Positions 60,726-64,000 of a stretch of DNA of 64,000 nt are shown here, one piece after another; position 1 is the stretch's first letter; every line of letters starts with the position of its first letter. A program made the translations under genes and the position numbers. Below the pieces are notes generated by a model. It did no database searches. It was given only the letters and a program-made list of their open reading frames with translations, and was not told the DNA's origin. This stretch comes from Polaribacter sargassicola (GTDB taxonomy: Bacteria > Bacteroidota > Bacteroidia > Flavobacteriales > Flavobacteriaceae), in NCBI RefSeq assembly GCF_021991835.1, contig NZ_JAHDAU010000001.1, forward strand, positions 496,001-560,000, read 5' to 3'.

Positions 60726-63464
60726 ATGCAATCTTTTATTTCAGAAACTTTAGATGATATTTTAAAAAATACCAAAACTTTTGAAAATGTAATTTTTATT
60801 TTACCTTCTCAAAGATCTAAAGTGTTTGTAAAACAATCTTTTAAAGATAAAATTACTGCAGGTTTTTTACCAGAAATTTTAAATGTAGAACAATTTATAA
60901 ATCAAGTTTCTAAAGTAGAAAAAGTAGATAGTATTCAGTTATTATTTCATTTTTATACTATTTATAAAAATTTAGAAAAAGACCCAGTTACTTTTGATGT
61001 TTTTGCTTCTTGGGCGTTTACGGTAATTCAAGATTTTAATGAAATAGATCAACACTTAATAGATACGCAACAAATTTTTGTGTATTTAAGAGATATTCAG
61101 CGATTAAAAAAATGGTCTGTAAAAGGTGAGTTCAAAGAAACTGAATTAATGAAAGATCATCATTCATTTCTAGAAAAATTAAACATTTTTTACAATGCCT
61201 TTTATCAATTTTTATTAGAAAAGAATATTGGTTATCAAGGTTTAATTTACAGAGAGTCTTGTAAGAAAATTGATGCTTTTTTAGAAGAAAACTCTAATAA
61301 GAAAATCTTTTTTATCGGTTTTAACGCTTTAAATTCTGCAGAAGAGTATTTGTTTCAAAAAGTTTTAGAAACAGGCAATTCAGAAATATATTGGGATATT
61401 GATGAAGCTTTTTTTGAAGGCAATCATCAAGCAGGTAAATTTATCAGAAAGTATAAATCGGAATGGAAATACTATGAGAAAAATGACATAAAAATAATAG
61501 GAAACTCTTTTAGTCAGCCCAAAAAAATAGAAGTAATCGGAGCCTCTAAAAATACAACACAGATAAAATATGCGGGAGAAATTTTAGAGAATTTTACAGA
61601 TTTTAAAAATACAGCATTGGTGTTGGCAGATGAAACTTTATTGCCAATAACTTTAAATTCTTTACCATCTAATATTAATGCAATAAATATTACAATGGGT
61701 TATCCGTTAAAAGATGTACCTACCACAAGTTTATTGTTTTCAATATTTCAATTGTTTATTTCTCAAGAAAAATTACAAAAAACAACAGTAAACGAATTTT
61801 ATCATAAAGATGTTATTCGGTTTTTAAAACATCAATCTATTTATAAATTAATACCAGAAATAGATGCTTTTTCAGATGAGGTAGCTAAGCAGAACTTAAC
61901 ATTTATCAGTCAAAGTTATATAGATGCTTTTTCAAAAAATATTGCACCAGAGTTAAAAAGTATTGTTATTTCAATTTTTGATAATTATGTGTCTATAGAT
62001 CAGTTTATAGATAGAATTTTAAATCTTATAGATCTTTTAAAAGAAGATGTAGCAGATTTAGAAAAAGAATATCTTTTCCGTTATTATACTACATTTACAC
62101 AGCTTAAAACATTACAAATTGAGTTTAAATACTTTTCTGATTTAAAAACATTATCACTTTTTTTTAGACAATTAGTTGCTGCAGAAAATTTATCATTTCA
62201 AGGAGAACCATTAAAAGGTTTGCAGTTAATGGGTATGTTAGAAACACGTGTTTTAGATTTTGAAAACATAGTTTTAGTGTCTACAAACGAAGGGATTTTA
62301 CCCGCAAGTAGTCAGCAAAACTCCTTTATTCCTTTTGATGTTAAGGTAGAGTTTGGATTACCAACTTATAGAGAAAAAGATGCTATTTTTTCGTATCACT
62401 TTTTTAGGTTGATGCAAAGAGCTAAAAATGTATTTATAATTTACAATACAGAGCATGATGTATTTGGTAGAGGAGAAAAAAGTAGGTTTGTTACACAATT
62501 AGAAATGATGCGAACCGATATTGTTCAAAAAATTGTGGCTCCAAAAATAGTATCTCATAACAATGAATTAAAAAAAATTAAGAAAAATGATTCTGTTTTT
62601 AATTTATTAAAAGAATTGGCACAAAAAGGGATTTCTCCTTCTGCTCTAACAAATTATTTATACAACCCTATTGCTTTTTACAAACAAAAAATATTAAAAT
62701 TAAAAGAGTTTGAAGATGTAGAAGAAACAGTTGCCTATAATACTTTGGGTACTGTTGTGCACGAAACTTTAGATAAGTTGTACAAACCTTTTGAAGGTAA
62801 GTTTTTAACTGTAAAAAATGTAGAAACAATGCAAAAGTTATCTAAAGACTTGGTTGTTTATCATTTTAAAGAAGAGTTTAAAAACGGAGATATTTCTAGT
62901 GGTAGAAATCGTTTAATTTTTGAAGTAGCAAATAGATTTATAAATAATTTTTTGAGTCAAGAAAAAGACTTACTAAAGGATAAAAAAAATCAACTAAAAA
63001 TAATTTCTACAGAAGAAAATTTGGCAACTCAGATAGAAATTGAAGGAATGGATTTTCCTATTAAAATTCACGGACAAGTAGATAGAGTTGATGAATTAAA
63101 TGGTGTTTTAAGAATTATAGATTATAAAACCGGAATGGTTAGCAGTGCTAATTTAAAAGTACCAGATTTTATAAGCTTAAGAGAAGAAAAACATCACAAA
63201 GCTATACAGGTTTTATTGTATGCGTATTTGTATACAAAAAGCAAAAAGTTTAATTTTTCTAAACCATTACAAGGCGGAATCTATTCTTTTAAAAATTTAA
63301 ATGGTGGTTTTTTATCAGTCAATTTTTCATCAAATTATAGAAAACCAGATGTAGAGATTACAGAAGAAAAGTTAGAAGAATTTATAACAGAAATTAAAAC
63401 TTACATTAAAGAAATTTATAATCTAGAAGAAGACTTTGTAGAACCTGCAGATTTAAAATATTAA
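60726..63464 (+). CDS. AddB-like PD-(D/E)XK nuclease of the RecB/AddAB repair pathway
   Basis: This 912-aa protein belongs to the Bacteroidetes AddB-like family. A degenerate helicase-like N-terminal region begins at LPSQRSKVFVKQSF, and GLQLMGMLETRVLDFENIVL with STNEGILPAS is the inactive-helicase segment near 500-530. The C-terminal nuclease domain shows LGTVVHETLDKLY (His) and LRIIDYKTGMV (D-x-K) near 800. It should process double-strand-break ends together with an AddA helicase-nuclease, which is not in the window. No Fe-S cysteine set like that of AddB from Bacillus is obvious. Confidence 0.88.
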   Translation: MQSFISETLDDILKNTKTFENVIFILPSQRSKVFVKQSFKDKITAGFLPEILNVEQFINQVSKVEKVDSIQLLFHFYTIYKNLEKDPVTFDVFASWAFTVIQDFNEIDQHLIDTQQIFVYLRDIQRLKKWSVKGEFKETELMKDHHSFLEKLNIFYNAFYQFLLEKNIGYQGLIYRESCKKIDAFLEENSNKKIFFIGFNALNSAEEYLFQKVLETGNSEIYWDIDEAFFEGNHQAGKFIRKYKSEWKYYEKNDIKIIGNSFSQPKKIEVIGASKNTTQIKYAGEILENFTDFKNTALVLADETLLPITLNSLPSNINAINITMGYPLKDVPTTSLLFSIFQLFISQEKLQKTTVNEFYHKDVIRFLKHQSIYKLIPEIDAFSDEVAKQNLTFISQSYIDAFSKNIAPELKSIVISIFDNYVSIDQFIDRILNLIDLLKEDVADLEKEYLFRYYTTFTQLKTLQIEFKYFSDLKTLSLFFRQLVAAENLSFQGEPLKGLQLMGMLETRVLDFENIVLVSTNEGILPASSQQNSFIPFDVKVEFGLPTYREKDAIFSYHFFRLMQRAKNVFIIYNTEHDVFGRGEKSRFVTQLEMMRTDIVQKIVAPKIVSHNNELKKIKKNDSVFNLLKELAQKGISPSALTNYLYNPIAFYKQKILKLKEFEDVEETVAYNTLGTVVHETLDKLYKPFEGKFLTVKNVETMQKLSKDLVVYHFKEEFKNGDISSGRNRLIFEVANRFINNFLSQEKDLLKDKKNQLKIISTEENLATQIEIEGMDFPIKIHGQVDRVDELNGVLRIIDYKTGMVSSANLKVPDFISLREEKHHKAIQVLLYAYLYTKSKKFNFSKPLQGGIYSFKNLNGGFLSVNFSSNYRKPDVEITEEKLEEFITEIKTYIKEIYNLEEDFVEPADLKY

Positions 63465-63486
63465 AGGTTTTATTATTTTAGTAAAG

Positions 63487-63494
63487 TACCTTTG
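63487..63494 (+). promoter_or_regulatory. Promoter -7 element for the MATE transporter gene
   Basis: TACCTTTG fits TAnnTTTG, 15 nt before the TTG start at 63510. Confidence 0.5.
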
Positions 63495-63509
63495 TAAAAA
63501 AACATTTTT

Positions 63510-64000
63510 TTGAGTAAAGATATTAGTTTTAAAAAGATAAATAAACTGGCGATACCGGCTTTAATTGCAGGTATTGCAGAACCATTATTGTCTATAACAG
63601 ACACAGCAATTATTGGTAATATTGATGTAAATGCAACAGAAAGTTTAGCTGCTGTTGGTATTGTTGGTGCATTTATATCTATGTTAATTTGGGTGTTTGG
63701 CCAAGTTAGAAGCGCAATTTCTTCAATTATATCACAATATGTAGGAGCCGATAAATTAGATAAAGTTAAATCTTTACCAGCACAATCTATTGCTATTGTA
63801 GTTTTAGCAAGTTTGGTAGTCTTAACAATTTCATATCCATTTTCTAAACAGATTTTTCAGTTTTATAATGCATCAGGTGTAGTTTTAGAATATTGTATTA
63901 CTTATTTTAAAATAAGAATTTTTGGTTTTCCATTTTCACTTTTTGTATTTGCTATTTTTGGTACTTTTAGAGGCTTACAAAACACTTATTATCCTATGGT
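63510..64000 (+). CDS. MATE family efflux transporter (5' part, cut by the window end)
   Basis: The open frame runs off the window after 163 codons. It starts at TTG (MSKDISFKKINKLAIPALIA), placed after a promoter element. The visible part has an amphipathic N-terminus and four to five membrane helices with family segments AGIAEPLLSITDTAIIGN and GQVRSAISSIISQYVGA. MATE proteins export drugs or metabolites with Na+ or H+ entry. The C-terminal two-thirds are outside the window. Co-transcription with the nuclease gene (45-bp gap) is possible despite the promoter. Confidence 0.85.
   Translation, partial: MSKDISFKKINKLAIPALIAGIAEPLLSITDTAIIGNIDVNATESLAAVGIVGAFISMLIWVFGQVRSAISSIISQYVGADKLDKVKSLPAQSIAIVVLASLVVLTISYPFSKQIFQFYNASGVVLEYCITYFKIRIFGFPFSLFVFAIFGTFRGLQNTYYPM

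Overview
The window is about 30% G+C and looks like chromosome from a marine flavobacterium (Bacteroidetes, Flavobacteriaceae; Polaribacter/Tenacibaculum-like is an inference from gene content). Supporting signs are the many TAnnTTTG promoter elements typical of the Bacteroidetes primary sigma factor, several TTG/GTG starts, QueD/GH3/DUF6427/DUF6341 neighbourhoods, a TonB-dependent receptor followed by a lipoprotein, and an acyl-ACP desaturase.

Region 1 (1-14,070) is a nitrate-use locus. It holds a NarL/FixJ response regulator, the transporter NarK, an unusual three-part nitrate reductase (molybdopterin enzyme + FAD/NAD(P)H oxidoreductase + BFD [2Fe-2S] domain), an overlapping gene for a sulfite/nitrite-reductase-like protein that lacks the siroheme cysteines and ends in a rubredoxin domain, and an FNR-like regulator. 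A second transcription unit encodes an NrtA-type binding lipoprotein, permease, two ATPases and an outer-membrane porin. A shared 16-bp operator, TAMGTA-N4-TACTTA, lies before the response regulator, narK and the ABC operon. No nitrite reductase with its siroheme site is visible here.

Region 2 (14,149-24,000) carries a HAD phosphatase, then a LacI-type regulator divergent from a glucuronate/fructuronate operon (SDR oxidoreductase, UxuA, UxaC) with two paired CG-centred operators. On the minus strand follows an aldo/keto reductase-larE-larB-larC operon for the nickel-pincer cofactor, ending in a tiny membrane protein. No LarA is present.

Region 3 (24,314-31,345) is a 7.0-kb integrated element in the 3' end of tRNA-Leu(CAA). 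It has 25-bp flanking repeats, a tyrosine recombinase, an excisionase-like protein, a primase-helicase, two unknown proteins and a 726-bp non-coding end with a diverged 197-bp-period duplication that may be an origin or an RNA locus. Pairs of GTTGGCAA with 11-bp spacing lie near both ends. The element has no relaxase or virion genes and resembles a minimal phage satellite or integrated replicon.

Region 4 (31,400-64,000) is mostly core genome: prs, rplY, pth, lipoproteins, queD, GH3, M23 peptidase, nadD, gmk, yicC, upp, trmB, an alkyltransferase-like protein, mrp, nfu, ferritin, tryptophan dioxygenase, pgi, a TonB receptor with a modular lipoprotein, plsC, acyl-ACP desaturase, omega-amidase-like hydrolase, an AddB-like nuclease and the start of a MATE transporter cut by the window edge.
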